A stretch of DNA of 64,000 nt from the NCBI RefSeq assembly GCF_011758765.1, contig NZ_JAANOU010000001.1, forward strand, positions 496,001-560,000, read 5' to 3'. Under the pieces are notes generated by a model, which was not told the origin of the DNA, ran no database searches, and worked only from the letters and a program-made list of their open reading frames with translations. The position numbers and the translations under genes are program-made. This document shows, in pieces, positions 31,040-39,000 of this stretch (position 1 is its first letter; each line of letters opens with the position of its first letter). This stretch comes from Amycolatopsis viridis (GTDB lineage: Bacteria; Actinomycetota; Actinomycetes; Mycobacteriales; Pseudonocardiaceae).

Positions 31040-32565
31040 TGGACGCGCACACCCTCGGAGTTCTCCTGCTCGGCAGCGGTGCCCTGGCCGTGGTCGTCTG
31101 GGTGCTGCACAAGCTCGGCAAAGCCCTGGCCGGCCTCGCCGAAACCCTCGCCGCGGTCGCGGTGGTGTTCCTGGCGTTGTGGTGGCTGTGCAAGGGCCTG
31201 TTCTGGGTCGTCGCGCAGATCGTGATGCACCCACGCACCAGCCTGACGGTGGTCGCGGTGGCGGCCTGGTGCTATTGGCTCGGCTGGCTCTCGCTGGTCG
31301 TCACCGTGACGGTGGTGGCGTCGGGCCTGGCGTCCTGGCGGTGGTTCCACCTCGTGTCCTACGACCAGTGGGCCGGGCGGGTGCTGCGGACGTGGTGGCA
31401 GAAGTGGGCGATCTACATGCCCAAGCTGCCCGAGTGGCTGCACGCCTGCGGCCTGAGCGTGAAGGACGACGCGATCCCCGTCGACGTGACAGTGACGCTG
31501 GTGGGGCGCAAGAAGGTGTCCCGGGAGCAGCGGTCAGCTGGGGTGCGCGTGCCGAAGGTGACGCGGGTGAAGTCCGGGCCGTCCTGGGATGAGGTGCAGG
31601 TCCGGTTGATGCCGGGGCAGAAGCCGGAGGACTTCGACGACGCCGCCCGAGCCCTGGCCTCGGCTCGGAAGGTCAGCCGGTGCCAGGTGCGGGAAATCGC
31701 CCCGAACGTCGTGTCGATCGACTTCCAGCGCCGCAACCTGCTCGCCGCGCCCGTGCCGTGCCCGGAGCTCGGGGAGCGGGCGGTGGATCTGCGGCGGGTG
31801 TGGTCCGGGCGCACCGAGTACGGGCAGGACTGGCACGTCCCGCTGCACGGCTCCGGCAGTCACACCCTCGTCGCCGGGGCCTCGGGGGCGGGCAAGAACT
31901 CGGTGATGTGGTGCCCCCTGGTGTCGATCGCCCCGGCGATCCGGGACGGCCTGGTGCGGGTCTCCGGCATCGACCCGAAGGGCATGGAACTTGCCTACGG
32001 GCGCGGAATCTTCCATCGCTACGCGGTGACGCCCAAGGACGCGCTGGAAGTCCTGGACGAGTTGGTAGCCGCGATGGATGCCCGCAAGACGGAGTTCGCC
32101 GGGCGGGTCCGGAACGTCCCGATCAGCACCGAGAACCCGCTGGAGCTGGTCGAGTTCGACGAAATCGGCGCACTCACGAAGTACACCGACCGCAAGACGC
32201 GTGAGCAGATCGTGGAACGCGTCGCGCTGCTGACCACGCAGGGCAGGGCGCTCGGGTTCACAGTCCGCGGCTATGTGCAGGAGCCGACGAAGGACACGGT
32301 GCCGGTGCGGGAGCTGTTCCCCCGCCGCATCTGCCTCCGCGTCACCGCGAAATCCCACGTCGGCATGGTTCTCGGAGACCAGGCCTATGAGCGGGGTGCG
32401 TGGGCGAACCGGATCGCCGAGACCGAAGCCGGCGTCGGCTACGTCTGGGGCGAAGGACTGCGCGAACCCCTGCGCGTCCGGGCCGGCTGGGTGCCCGACG
32501 ACACCGTGAAGGCCCTGGAAGCCTTCGTCACCGGCCGGATGGTGATCGGGGGTGCGGCCGCATGA
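31039..32565 (+). CDS. FtsK/SpoIIIE-type DNA translocase (TraB/TraSA)
   Basis: A 508-residue AICE transfer ATPase that pumps double-stranded DNA between mycelia. Membrane segments lie at about residues 5-25, 33-58 and 68-95 (AVVFLALWWLCKGLFWVVAQ). The motor domain has Walker A GASGAGKNSV and Walker B LVEFDEIGAL. A C-terminal winged-helix-like end is expected to read the transfer site. Size and order fit TraSA/TraB of pSAM2-like elements. ATG 31039 overlaps the previous stop; the next gene overlaps its stop (ATGA). Confidence 0.92.
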   Translation: MDAHTLGVLLLGSGALAVVVWVLHKLGKALAGLAETLAAVAVVFLALWWLCKGLFWVVAQIVMHPRTSLTVVAVAAWCYWLGWLSLVVTVTVVASGLASWRWFHLVSYDQWAGRVLRTWWQKWAIYMPKLPEWLHACGLSVKDDAIPVDVTVTLVGRKKVSREQRSAGVRVPKVTRVKSGPSWDEVQVRLMPGQKPEDFDDAARALASARKVSRCQVREIAPNVVSIDFQRRNLLAAPVPCPELGERAVDLRRVWSGRTEYGQDWHVPLHGSGSHTLVAGASGAGKNSVMWCPLVSIAPAIRDGLVRVSGIDPKGMELAYGRGIFHRYAVTPKDALEVLDELVAAMDARKTEFAGRVRNVPISTENPLELVEFDEIGALTKYTDRKTREQIVERVALLTTQGRALGFTVRGYVQEPTKDTVPVRELFPRRICLRVTAKSHVGMVLGDQAYERGAWANRIAETEAGVGYVWGEGLREPLRVRAGWVPDDTVKALEAFVTGRMVIGGAAA

Positions 32566-32951
32566 CCAGCCACGACGTGTTGCCCTACCTCGATGCGCTG
32601 CGGGATCACCTCGTCCGGCATGCGGTGCCCTCGCCGGTGTCGGTGGAGTGCACGACCTGGCGGGAGCCCGAGGCGGTGCACCTGCACGAGCTCGGTTTGG
32701 ACGGGCTCGCCTCGGCGCTGCTGGGCTGGGCGCGAACGCTCGACGGCGTGACCCTGACCGCCCTCCGGCATGAGGATGCCCCGTCGGTGCATCTGACCTT
32801 GGTCGGCCGGATGGCGACCGGCGTTCCGGTGCACGTCTGGGGCGCGGTCCGGTACGAGCGGGCGGTGTTCCCGGACCTGCCGCGCGGGGTGGAGCAGGAC
32901 GTGGAACTGGCCACCCTGCACGGCTGGGCCCGGCGGGAGGTGGCTGCGTGA
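32562..32951 (+). CDS. Small AICE protein between traB and rep
   Basis: A 129-residue protein starting MTSHDVLPYLDALRDHLVRH, acidic, with GLDGLASALLGWARTLDGVT and PVHVWGAVRYERAVFPD. No domain is recognised. It overlaps traB (ATGA) and rep (GTGA), so it is embedded in the transfer/replication operon and probably serves one of those functions. Confidence 0.75.
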   Translation: MTSHDVLPYLDALRDHLVRHAVPSPVSVECTTWREPEAVHLHELGLDGLASALLGWARTLDGVTLTALRHEDAPSVHLTLVGRMATGVPVHVWGAVRYERAVFPDLPRGVEQDVELATLHGWARREVAA

Positions 32952-34555
32952 GCACTCGTGCTGAGCGGATGCGGTTGCCGCTGTCCACCGAGGTCATGAA
33001 GGCCACCGCCGAGAAACACGGGGTGTGCGTGCGGCCGTTCACGATGGAAGTCGGGGACCCGGGCACCGGCGAACTCCGCTATGTCGCCGTGCCCTGCGGC
33101 TCCACCGTGGAGAGCGTGTGTGGGCCGTGTGCGAAGAAGGCCAAGGCGTTGCGGATGGCGCAGTGCCGGGAGGGCTGGCACCTGACCGAGGAACCCGACT
33201 TCACCCCGGCCCCGCCCACGGCTGAGCAGAAGGAGTTGATGGAGTTCCGCGCCGATCTGGTGGCGCGGTATCGGGAGGCGGTCGAGCACGGGGAGGAGGG
33301 CCAGGCCGACGAACTCCGGGAGGAGATCCGCGGCGTGGATGAGGAACTTCGGCAACTCGGCATGCGCGGCCGGTTGCCCTCGCCGGATCTGCCCTCGAAG
33401 CGGCCGGTGAAGCGGTCGACCAAGCGGCGGCAGGATGCGCCCAACCTGCCCCGGAGGAAGGTCGCCAAGACCACCGTGGGCCGGGAGTACGCGGGCAAGT
33501 TCCGGCCGTCGATGTTCGTGACGCTGACCTGCGACACCTACGGCCGGGTCCGGGAGGACGGCACACCCGTCGATCCGTCGAGCTATGACTACCGCAGGGC
33601 GGCGCGGGATGCGGTGCACTTCGCCTCGCTGGTGGATCGGTGGTGGCAGAACCTCCGCCGCGTCGTCGGCTGGGATGTCCAGTACTTCGCGACCGTGGAA
33701 CCGCAGAAGCGCACCGCCCCGCACCTGCACGCGGCGTTGCGGGGGTCGATCCCGCATGAGGTGCTGCGGCAGGTCACGGAGGCCACCTACCACCAGGTGT
33801 GGTGGCCGAAGCATGACGAGCTGATCTATAGCGGGGATCGGCTGCCCGTGTGGGATGCGCGGGTGAAGGGGTTTGTGGATCCGGAGAAGCACGAGCCGTT
33901 GACGCCGTGGGAGGAGGCGGTGGAGGAGGTCGAGGAACCCGCGCACGTGGTGACGTTCGGGCGGCAGGTGCACTCCAAGGGCATCCTCGGCGGCACCGAA
34001 GAAGCCGGACGCCACATCGGCTACCTCACCAAGTACCTCACCAAATCCACCGGCGAGGTGGTCGAGGCAACCTCGGCGAGGCAGCGGGAACACCACGACC
34101 GGCTCCACGCCGAACTCGCGATCACCCCGTGCTCCCCTCGGTGTGCGGTGTGGCTGCTCTACGGCGTACAGCCGCTGGGGGCGACCAGCCGGATGACTCC
34201 GGGGCACTGCAAGGGGCGGGCGCACCGCCGGACCACCCTCGGGCTGCCCGGCCGGCGGGTGCTCGTCTCGCGCAAGTGGTCGGGCAAGTCCCTTGCCGAT
34301 CACAAGGCGGACCGGAAGGCGTTCGTCCGGGACATGCTCGCAGGCGTCGGCATCGTCAAGCCCGAACAGGACACCTCGCGGCTGATCTGGCGCAAGGTCC
34401 AACCCGGCGACCGCGACGCACCACCAAGGGCACACCTGCTCATGCGAGCCATCGCAGAACGGATCACCTGGAAAGCCGAGTACGACCGAGCACTACTCGC
34501 GGCAGGCCCACCACCAGGCAGTCCAGAAACTTCGGCAATTCGGCTGGCGGCGTAG
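32948..34555 (+). CDS. Rolling-circle replication initiator (RepSA-like)
   Basis: A 535-residue HUH-type Rep protein. Motif 1 is FVTLTCDTYGRV (near residue 195), motif 2 APHLHAALRG (HxH metal site), motif 3 IGYLTKYLTKS with the catalytic Tyr. An N-terminal cysteine pair (VCGPCAKKAK) and a coiled acidic stretch precede it. It nicks the element's origin to make the single- or double-stranded replicative form needed for transfer. GTG 32948 overlaps the previous stop. Confidence 0.9.
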   Translation: MSTRAERMRLPLSTEVMKATAEKHGVCVRPFTMEVGDPGTGELRYVAVPCGSTVESVCGPCAKKAKALRMAQCREGWHLTEEPDFTPAPPTAEQKELMEFRADLVARYREAVEHGEEGQADELREEIRGVDEELRQLGMRGRLPSPDLPSKRPVKRSTKRRQDAPNLPRRKVAKTTVGREYAGKFRPSMFVTLTCDTYGRVREDGTPVDPSSYDYRRAARDAVHFASLVDRWWQNLRRVVGWDVQYFATVEPQKRTAPHLHAALRGSIPHEVLRQVTEATYHQVWWPKHDELIYSGDRLPVWDARVKGFVDPEKHEPLTPWEEAVEEVEEPAHVVTFGRQVHSKGILGGTEEAGRHIGYLTKYLTKSTGEVVEATSARQREHHDRLHAELAITPCSPRCAVWLLYGVQPLGATSRMTPGHCKGRAHRRTTLGLPGRRVLVSRKWSGKSLADHKADRKAFVRDMLAGVGIVKPEQDTSRLIWRKVQPGDRDAPPRAHLLMRAIAERITWKAEYDRALLAAGPPPGSPETSAIRLAA

Positions 34556-34567
34556 GCGGAGGGGGAC

Positions 34568-34777
34568 ATGCAGAAGAAGTACCTGACGGTCGAAGAGGCC
34601 GGTGAGTACCTGAACACGGGGGTTCGGTTCGTGCGACGGTTGATCGCGGAACGGCGGATCGCGTTCCACAAGATCGGCGTTCACGTTCGGCTGGCTGTTG
34701 ACGACCTGGAGGCGTTCGTGCAGGCAGGCCGGGTCGAGCCGGTCGAGGTGCGCTGGTCCGGCGGGAGGGCTGCTTGA
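34568..34777 (+). CDS. xis: Excisionase (Xis), MerR/HTH_17-type
   Basis: A 69-residue protein starting MQKKYLTVEEAGEYLNTGVR, with RRLIAERRIAFHKIGVHVRL and DDLEAFVQAG, the standard excisionase winged-helix pattern. It bends att DNA to favour excision by the adjacent integrase. ATG 34568 follows GGAGGGGG; the stop overlaps the integrase start. Confidence 0.9.
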   Translation: MQKKYLTVEEAGEYLNTGVRFVRRLIAERRIAFHKIGVHVRLAVDDLEAFVQAGRVEPVEVRWSGGRAA

Positions 34778-35910
34778 TGGCGAGCAGCAAGGGACGCCGG
34801 AGGTTCGGGAAGGTCCGGAAGCTGCCTTCGGGCCGGTGGCAGGCATCGTTCATCGCGCCGAACGGAAAGCGGCAGTACGCGCCGAACACTTTTCGGACGA
34901 AGACTGATGCCGATCGCTGGCTCGTCGGGGTCGAGGCGGACATCAGCCGCGGGGCTTGGCTGGATGACAAGCTCGGCCGGGAAACGTTCGGCAACTGCGC
35001 CGATGCCTACCTCCGGGACAACCCGGACGTGGGGGACCGCTGGGAGGAGACGTGCCGGCGGAACATGCGCCTGCATATGACGGAGCTGTTTGACCTGCCG
35101 TTGATCGCGATCACTCCGCCGGTCGTGCGGAGCTGGTACGGCAAGGCGCTGGCGGGGACGGGAGGGAAGACCTCCATCGCTCAGTCGTACCGGTTCCTGC
35201 GGGCGGTGATGAACCAGGCGAAGCGGGACGGGGCGATCCAGGTCAACCCGTGCCAGATACCGGGCGCTGGGTCCGACAAGGCCAAGGAACGGGGGATCGC
35301 CACACCGGGCCAGGTGGCGGAGCTGGTCGACGCGATCACTCCTCGATACCGGGCGGCCGTCCTGCTCGCCGCTTGGTGCGGGCTGCGGCGTGGGGAGGTG
35401 TGCGGGCTCCGGACCGAGGACGTGGACCTGGTCGGTGGGGTGATCACGGTGCGCAAGAACCGGGTGGAGCTGTTGGAGAGCCCGAAGAAGTACGACAAGG
35501 ACCCGAAGACGGATGCGGGGCGCCGGGAGATCGCGTTTCCTCCGCATCTCAAGCCCTACCTGGTCGAGCACATGACCAAGTGGGCGGGAACGGAGCGATT
35601 CTTCGTGGGCCGCGACGGTCAGCCGATGCGGGGCAACGCGGTCTATCAGGCGTTCGTCCGTGCCCGGAAGCGCGTCGGTGTGGACGTGTCCTTCCACGAC
35701 CTGCGCCACACCGGACAGACGCTCGCCGCGAGCACTGGCGCGACGCTGGCGGATCTCAAGAAGCGGCTCGGGCACTCGTCGGCTGCGGCTGCGCTGCGCT
35801 ACCTCCACGCGGTCGAGGGGAGGGACAAGGAACTGGCCGGGGAGCTGAGCAAGCTGGCCGAACGGGGCGACGCGATCAAGCTCCCGAAGACGATCATCGT
35901 GAAGCACTGA
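34777..35910 (+). CDS. int: Tyrosine-family site-specific integrase of the AICE
   Basis: A 377-residue recombinase. An N-terminal arm-binding domain (RKLPSGRWQASFIAPNGKRQ) and a SAM-like core-binding domain are followed by a catalytic domain with Arg in AWCGLRRGEVCGL, HxxR in FHDLRHTGQTLAA and the nucleophile Tyr in AALRYLHAVEG. It recombines the 47-bp att cores; attR lies 60 bp after its stop. ATG 34777 overlaps the xis stop and follows GGGAGGG. Confidence 0.95.
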   Translation: MASSKGRRRFGKVRKLPSGRWQASFIAPNGKRQYAPNTFRTKTDADRWLVGVEADISRGAWLDDKLGRETFGNCADAYLRDNPDVGDRWEETCRRNMRLHMTELFDLPLIAITPPVVRSWYGKALAGTGGKTSIAQSYRFLRAVMNQAKRDGAIQVNPCQIPGAGSDKAKERGIATPGQVAELVDAITPRYRAAVLLAAWCGLRRGEVCGLRTEDVDLVGGVITVRKNRVELLESPKKYDKDPKTDAGRREIAFPPHLKPYLVEHMTKWAGTERFFVGRDGQPMRGNAVYQAFVRARKRVGVDVSFHDLRHTGQTLAASTGATLADLKKRLGHSSAAAALRYLHAVEGRDKELAGELSKLAERGDAIKLPKTIIVKH

Positions 35911-35931
35911 TTGGGGCACGCGGGGTGCACG
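35911..35931 (+). repeat. Candidate integrase arm site, right copy
   Basis: TTGGGGCACGCGGGG followed by T and GCACG; one mismatch to 25250-25270. It starts directly after the integrase stop and lies 39 bp left of attR. Its right half also forms the left arm of the inverted repeat at 35920-35950. Confidence 0.6.
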
Positions 35932-35950
35932 AACCGGCCGTGCACCCCGC
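35920..35950. terminator. Inverted repeat after int
   Basis: GCGGGGTGCACG and CGTGCACCCCGC form a perfect 12-bp stem with a 7-base loop. It may terminate int transcription and, because it overlaps the candidate arm repeat, may also be part of the attachment complex. Confidence 0.7.
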
Positions 35951-35970
35951 CTGACCAGCGGAAACATCTG

Positions 35971-36017
35971 CGCCTGAAAAGCGGAAGGTCGCCGGTTCGA
36001 CCCCGGCCCTGGCCACC
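35971..36017 (+). repeat. attR: 47-bp direct repeat
   Basis: Identical to 25099-25145. It has the tRNA-Phe anticodon-to-3'-end sequence but no 5' half, so it is not a functional tRNA gene. The chromosomal sequence resumes after GGCCACC. Confidence 0.96.
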
Positions 36018-36030
36018 GCTAGAGCAGCAC

Positions 36031-36064
36031 AAACGGCCCCCACCGAGCACGGTGGGGGCCGTTT
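36031..36064 (+). terminator. Terminator, probably the original one of tRNA-Phe
   Basis: AAACGGCCCCCACCG, loop AGCA, CGGTGGGGGCCGTTT: a perfect 15-bp stem 13 bases after attR. Before integration it would have followed the tRNA-Phe 3' end directly. Confidence 0.85.
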
Positions 36065-36116
36065 GGCGTCCGGCTCGTTGCATTTGTCGTTGCAGTTGGC
36101 CGCGATCAGGTCGTCG

Positions 36117-36300
36117 TCAGGACGCCCAGAGGTAGCCGTTCAGCCGCTCCGCGATATCGCGGCGGAGCCCTCCGGTGATGTGCTGGTACCGCTTCGCCAT
36201 GGCACTGTTTGACAGCCCATGAGGTCGAGCACCGTTCGGTCGGGCACCCCGAGGATGAGCAGCACTGTGGCGGCGGTGGGCGAGCGCCGTAGAGTCGAGG
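36117..36300 (-). pseudogene. Remnant of a tyrosine integrase C-terminus with a one-base frameshift
   Basis: On the minus strand the frame reads PTAATVLLILGVPDRTVLDL then MG; a lost base near 36213-36215 shifts to SNSAMAKRYQHITGGLRRDI then AERLNGYLW and a stop at 36117. Joined, these are the last ~60 residues of a phage/ICE integrase (usual LMGWS...AMAKRYQH), including the catalytic Tyr. The expected TGG Trp codon lacks one G. The HxxR-region before it is already degenerate (LRRSPTAAT). It lies beside the tRNA-Phe site and probably records an older element at the same locus. The rest of 36018-36462 holds the attR-side terminator and the next promoter. Confidence 0.75.
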
Positions 36301-36462
36301 TCTGCTATTGGCCGCCTCGTCCATACTGGACCGTCGCGCTGACCTGGACCTGGCCGGAGTGCACCGCGTCCTGCCGAGCCTGCCGCGACCGGGCGATCGA
36401 CAGCAGTCGCCGCAGCGTGCGAGCATCTGCCCGTGGGCGGACATTGACGGGAGGCGGCAGCG

Positions 36463-37452
36463 ATGTCGCACGGGCACGGTCACCGATCTCCATGGGCGCG
36501 GCTGCGCCGGTTCACGCCGCACAGCCACGACAGCGCCGACCGGTTCGACAACGCGCTGGAAACCAGCAATCGCGGCATGCGCACGCTCGTCCGGTCGTTC
36601 CTGGCGCTGTTCGGCACCGCCGTCGCGCAGGCGGTCGTCGTGCTGTTCACCGGCTCGGTCGCGCTGCTCGGCGACACCATCCACAACTTCGCGGACGCGC
36701 TCACCGCGCTCCCGGTCGGTGTCGCCTTCGCGCTCGGCCGCCGTGCCGCGAGCCGCCGGTTCACCTACGGGCTCGGCCGCGCCGAGGACCTCGCCGGGGT
36801 GCTCGTCGTGTTGATCATCGCCGCGTCGGCGGTACTGGCCGGCTACGAAGGCGTCCGGCGCCTCGCCGACCCGCGGCCGGTCACCGGGTTGTGGGTGGTC
36901 GCCGCGGCCGGTGTGATCGGGTTCCTCGGCAACGAGCTGGTCGCCCGGTGGCGCATCGCGGTCGGCCGCCGCATCGGCTCGGCGGCCCTGATCGCCGACG
37001 GGCTGCACGCCCGCACCGACGGGTTCACCTCCCTGGCGGTGGTGCTCGGCGCGGCCGGCGTCGCGCTCGGGTTCCCGATGGCCGACCCGATCGTCGGGCT
37101 CGTCATCACCGCCGTGATCCTGCTGGTGCTGCGCGACGCCGCGAAGGAGGTGTTCCGGCGGTTGCTGGACGCGGTCGACCCCGCCACCGTCGACCTGGTC
37201 GAGCGCGTCGCCCGCGAGGTGGACGGCGTGCGGGCGGCGGGTGAGGTCCGGATGCGCTGGATCGGCCACCGCCTGCGCGCCGAACTGTCCGTCGCGGTCG
37301 ACCCCGCCCTGACCGTCACCGCGGCGCACCACCTCGCGCACCAGGTCGAGCGCCGGCTGACGCAGCGCGTTCCGCGGCTGACCGCCGCGGTCGTGCACAC
37401 CGAACCGGCGCTGGGCGCCGAGCAGGCGCACCAGCTCGCCGGTCCACAGTAG
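36463..37452 (+). CDS. Cation diffusion facilitator family transporter
   Basis: A 329-residue CDF exporter with a His-rich start (MSHGHGHR). The first metal helix is GSVALLGDTIHNFADALTAL (HxxxD) and the second GLHARTDGFTSLAVVLGAAG (HxxxD). The C-terminal cytoplasmic domain (about 215-329) ends with His residues. It exports Zn/Co/Fe-type metals by proton antiport. ATG 36463 follows GGGAGGCGG. It is distant in sequence from the CDF at 1544-2554. Confidence 0.9.
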   Translation: MSHGHGHRSPWARLRRFTPHSHDSADRFDNALETSNRGMRTLVRSFLALFGTAVAQAVVVLFTGSVALLGDTIHNFADALTALPVGVAFALGRRAASRRFTYGLGRAEDLAGVLVVLIIAASAVLAGYEGVRRLADPRPVTGLWVVAAAGVIGFLGNELVARWRIAVGRRIGSAALIADGLHARTDGFTSLAVVLGAAGVALGFPMADPIVGLVITAVILLVLRDAAKEVFRRLLDAVDPATVDLVERVAREVDGVRAAGEVRMRWIGHRLRAELSVAVDPALTVTAAHHLAHQVERRLTQRVPRLTAAVVHTEPALGAEQAHQLAGPQ

Positions 37453-37460
37453 AAAATCTC

Positions 37461-37476
37461 TGTGAACTAGATCACT
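37461..37476. promoter_or_regulatory. CRP/GlxR-type binding site
   Basis: TGTGA-ACTAGA-TCACT matches the actinobacterial CRP/GlxR consensus TGTGA-N2-TA-N2-TCACA at all but the last base. It lies 42 bases upstream of GTG 37519 and just ahead of possible CTTGCT/TATTGT promoter boxes (about 37475-37504). A cAMP-responsive role is inference. Confidence 0.55.
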
Positions 37477-37518
37477 TGCTCCGCACATTGATTGCCGCTA
37501 TTGTGCTTCCTTGGTTCA

Positions 37519-37941
37519 GTGGATCTCGAACACATTCGACAGGAACTGGCTGCCTTCTCCGGTACCCGGCTCGCCGAGGCGAGCGGGACCGTCTTCGCTC
37601 TGTACGACCCCAACGGTGATCTGCCACCCCAGCGGCAGCTGCCGTGGGCGACCATCGTCACCGCGGACACCGAGTTCGACAACGCCTCGGACCTCGACCG
37701 GCCCGGCGTCTTCCGGCTCAACATCGGCCTGACGCGTGCCCGGTTCGGCGAGGTCGTGCCGCCGGGGGACTACGACGTGACCGCCCTGGACGTGCTGTTC
37801 CCGCACCCCGTCTACGCCGGGCAGCACTGGGTCTGCGTGATCAACCCCGACCGCACCTGGCCGGCCGCCCGGAAACTGCTGGACGAGGCGTACGAGTTCG
37901 CGGTGCGGAAGTTCGACAACGCCGAGCGGCGGCGCCGGTAG
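37519..37941 (+). CDS. DUF6194-family protein
   Basis: A 140-residue protein with the family features LPWATIVTADTEFDNASDLD then RPGVFRLNIGLTRARF and the end HPVYAGQHWVCVINP. The function is unknown; the family is widespread in actinobacteria. GTG 37519 (VDLEHIRQEL) fits the usual start; TTG 37511 is possible. It is followed 9 bases later by the AlkZ-like gene, so probably an operon. Confidence 0.78.
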   Translation: MDLEHIRQELAAFSGTRLAEASGTVFALYDPNGDLPPQRQLPWATIVTADTEFDNASDLDRPGVFRLNIGLTRARFGEVVPPGDYDVTALDVLFPHPVYAGQHWVCVINPDRTWPAARKLLDEAYEFAVRKFDNAERRRR

Positions 37942-37950
37942 CCTGCCCGC

Positions 37951-38889
37951 ATGGACGTACGGCGCCGGCGGGTCGCGGCTCAGCTCCTCGACCGGACGCA
38001 CACCCTCGGCCTGGTCGGCGCCGTGCGTCACCTCGTGGCCGTGCAGGCGCAGGACCCGGCCGCCGTCCCGCTCGCGCTGCGCGCCCGGGTCCCCGGCGCG
38101 ACCGCCACCGAACTGGAAACCGCGCGCCACCAAGGAGAGCTCGTCCGCTGCTGGGGGCCGCGCGGCACCCTGCACCTCGTGGCCCGCGACGACCTGAACT
38201 GGCTGTACCCGCTGGTCAAACCGAACCCGGCGAACTCGCTCCGCCGGCTCCGGCAACTCGACGTGGACCGGGCGGAGCCGGCCAGGGCGGCCACCGCGCT
38301 CGCCGGACAGGGCCCGCTCACCAAGGCCGAACTCGGCGAGCGGCTCGGTGCCGAGGGGCAGGCGATCGTCCACCTGGCGATGCTCGCGGCCGCCGAAGGG
38401 CTCGTCGTGCTCGGGCCGGAGCGGGCGGGCAAGCCGACCTACGTGCACGCCGCCGACTGGCTGGGCGCACCGCTGCCGACCCGGCCGCGCGACGGGGCGC
38501 TCGACCGACTCGTCGCCCGGTACCGGGCCGCCCACGAACCAGCCGAGCCGGCGGATCTCGCCGCCTGGTCAGGACTGCCGCTCGCCCCGCTGCAAGCCGC
38601 CTGGCGACCCTCCACAGCAGACACCAGGGAGGCCGGGCCGGTGGTGCGCCTGCTCCCCGCCTTCGACGAGTACCTGCTCGGCTGGCGCACCCGCGACCAC
38701 GCGGTTGCCCCGGAACACCGCAAACTCGTCCACCCCGGTGGCGGCATCATCAAGGCGGCCGTCCTCGTCGACGGCCGCGTCGCCGGTACCTGGACCCGCG
38801 CCGGGGACGGTATCGACGTGCAGCCCTTCGCGCCACTGCCGGACCTCACCGCGGAGATCGAGGACCTGCGCCGGTTCGCCGGAAAATGA
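37951..38889 (+). CDS. AlkZ-like winged-helix DNA glycosylase family protein
   Basis: A 312-residue protein of the HTH_42 (winged helix DNA-binding, AlkZ/YcaQ) family. The catalytic QxQ-type motif is present as VAVQAQDPAAVPLAL, and the family's RCWGPRGTLHLVARDDL follows. Three winged-helix repeats span the rest, ending FAPLPDLTAEIEDLRRFAG. Characterised members remove alkylated or cross-linked bases, sometimes protecting antibiotic producers from their own genotoxins; here the substrate is unknown. Confidence 0.82.
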   Translation: MDVRRRRVAAQLLDRTHTLGLVGAVRHLVAVQAQDPAAVPLALRARVPGATATELETARHQGELVRCWGPRGTLHLVARDDLNWLYPLVKPNPANSLRRLRQLDVDRAEPARAATALAGQGPLTKAELGERLGAEGQAIVHLAMLAAAEGLVVLGPERAGKPTYVHAADWLGAPLPTRPRDGALDRLVARYRAAHEPAEPADLAAWSGLPLAPLQAAWRPSTADTREAGPVVRLLPAFDEYLLGWRTRDHAVAPEHRKLVHPGGGIIKAAVLVDGRVAGTWTRAGDGIDVQPFAPLPDLTAEIEDLRRFAGK

Positions 38890-38913
38890 GTCGATCACCG
38901 CGCCCGCGGCCAC

Positions 38914-38919
38914 TACCCT
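38914..38919 (+). promoter_or_regulatory. -10 box of a leaderless promoter
   Basis: TACCCT ends 7 bases before GTG 38927. This spacing places the transcription start on or next to the GTG, the typical actinobacterial leaderless arrangement. No clear -35 box is visible. Confidence 0.55.
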
Positions 38920-38926
38920 GGCGCAC

Positions 38927-38956
38927 GTGACCAGCCCCGAGTCGGACAGAAGCTAG
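38927..38956 (+). CDS. Nine-residue leader peptide of the chloramphenicol exporter gene
   Basis: GTG start, peptide MTSPESDRS, stop TAG. It has no ribosome site but lies at the expected +1 of a leaderless transcript. The ORF covers the left arm of the hairpin 38936-38991, so a stalled ribosome would open it. The layout matches drug-inducible leader peptides known for cmr/cmx-type genes; the mechanism here is inference. Confidence 0.6.
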   Translation: MTSPESDRS

Positions 38957-38991
38957 CGGATCACCCCGCTACTGCTGTTTTCCGACTCGGG
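38936..38991 (+). promoter_or_regulatory. Nested RNA hairpin (attenuator) before the exporter gene
   Basis: The outer stem CCCGAGTCGGA/TCCGACTCGGG (38936-38946, 38981-38991) encloses the inner stem TAGCGG/CCGCTA (38954-38959, 38966-38971) extended by AGC/GCT. The outer right arm ends 9 bases before ATG 39001 and contains the only purine-rich ribosome site (CGGGAG), so the fold hides the start. Confidence 0.72.
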
Positions 38992-39000
38992 AGCTTTGTC

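Larger units (their letters stand above)
25099..36017. mobile_element. Actinomycete integrative and conjugative element (AICE) in tRNA-Phe
   Basis: The element is bounded by perfect 47-bp direct repeats (25099-25145 and 35971-36017); the unit is about 10.87 kb. The backbone order from the right end is integrase, Xis, RepSA-type initiator, small unknown, FtsK/TraB translocase, two zinc-ribbon proteins, KorSA-like GntR repressor, conserved unknown, as in pSAM2/pMEA-type elements. Left of it is cargo (25545-29603). pMEA100 of Amycolatopsis mediterranei is known to use a tRNA-Phe site, so this is probably a relative. Every backbone frame looks intact, suggesting it can still excise and transfer. 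Confidence 0.95.

Noticed and set aside
35971..36017. A second tRNA-Phe gene
   Set aside because: Only the anticodon-to-3'-end part is present; the 5' half is missing. It is the attR copy of the att repeat.
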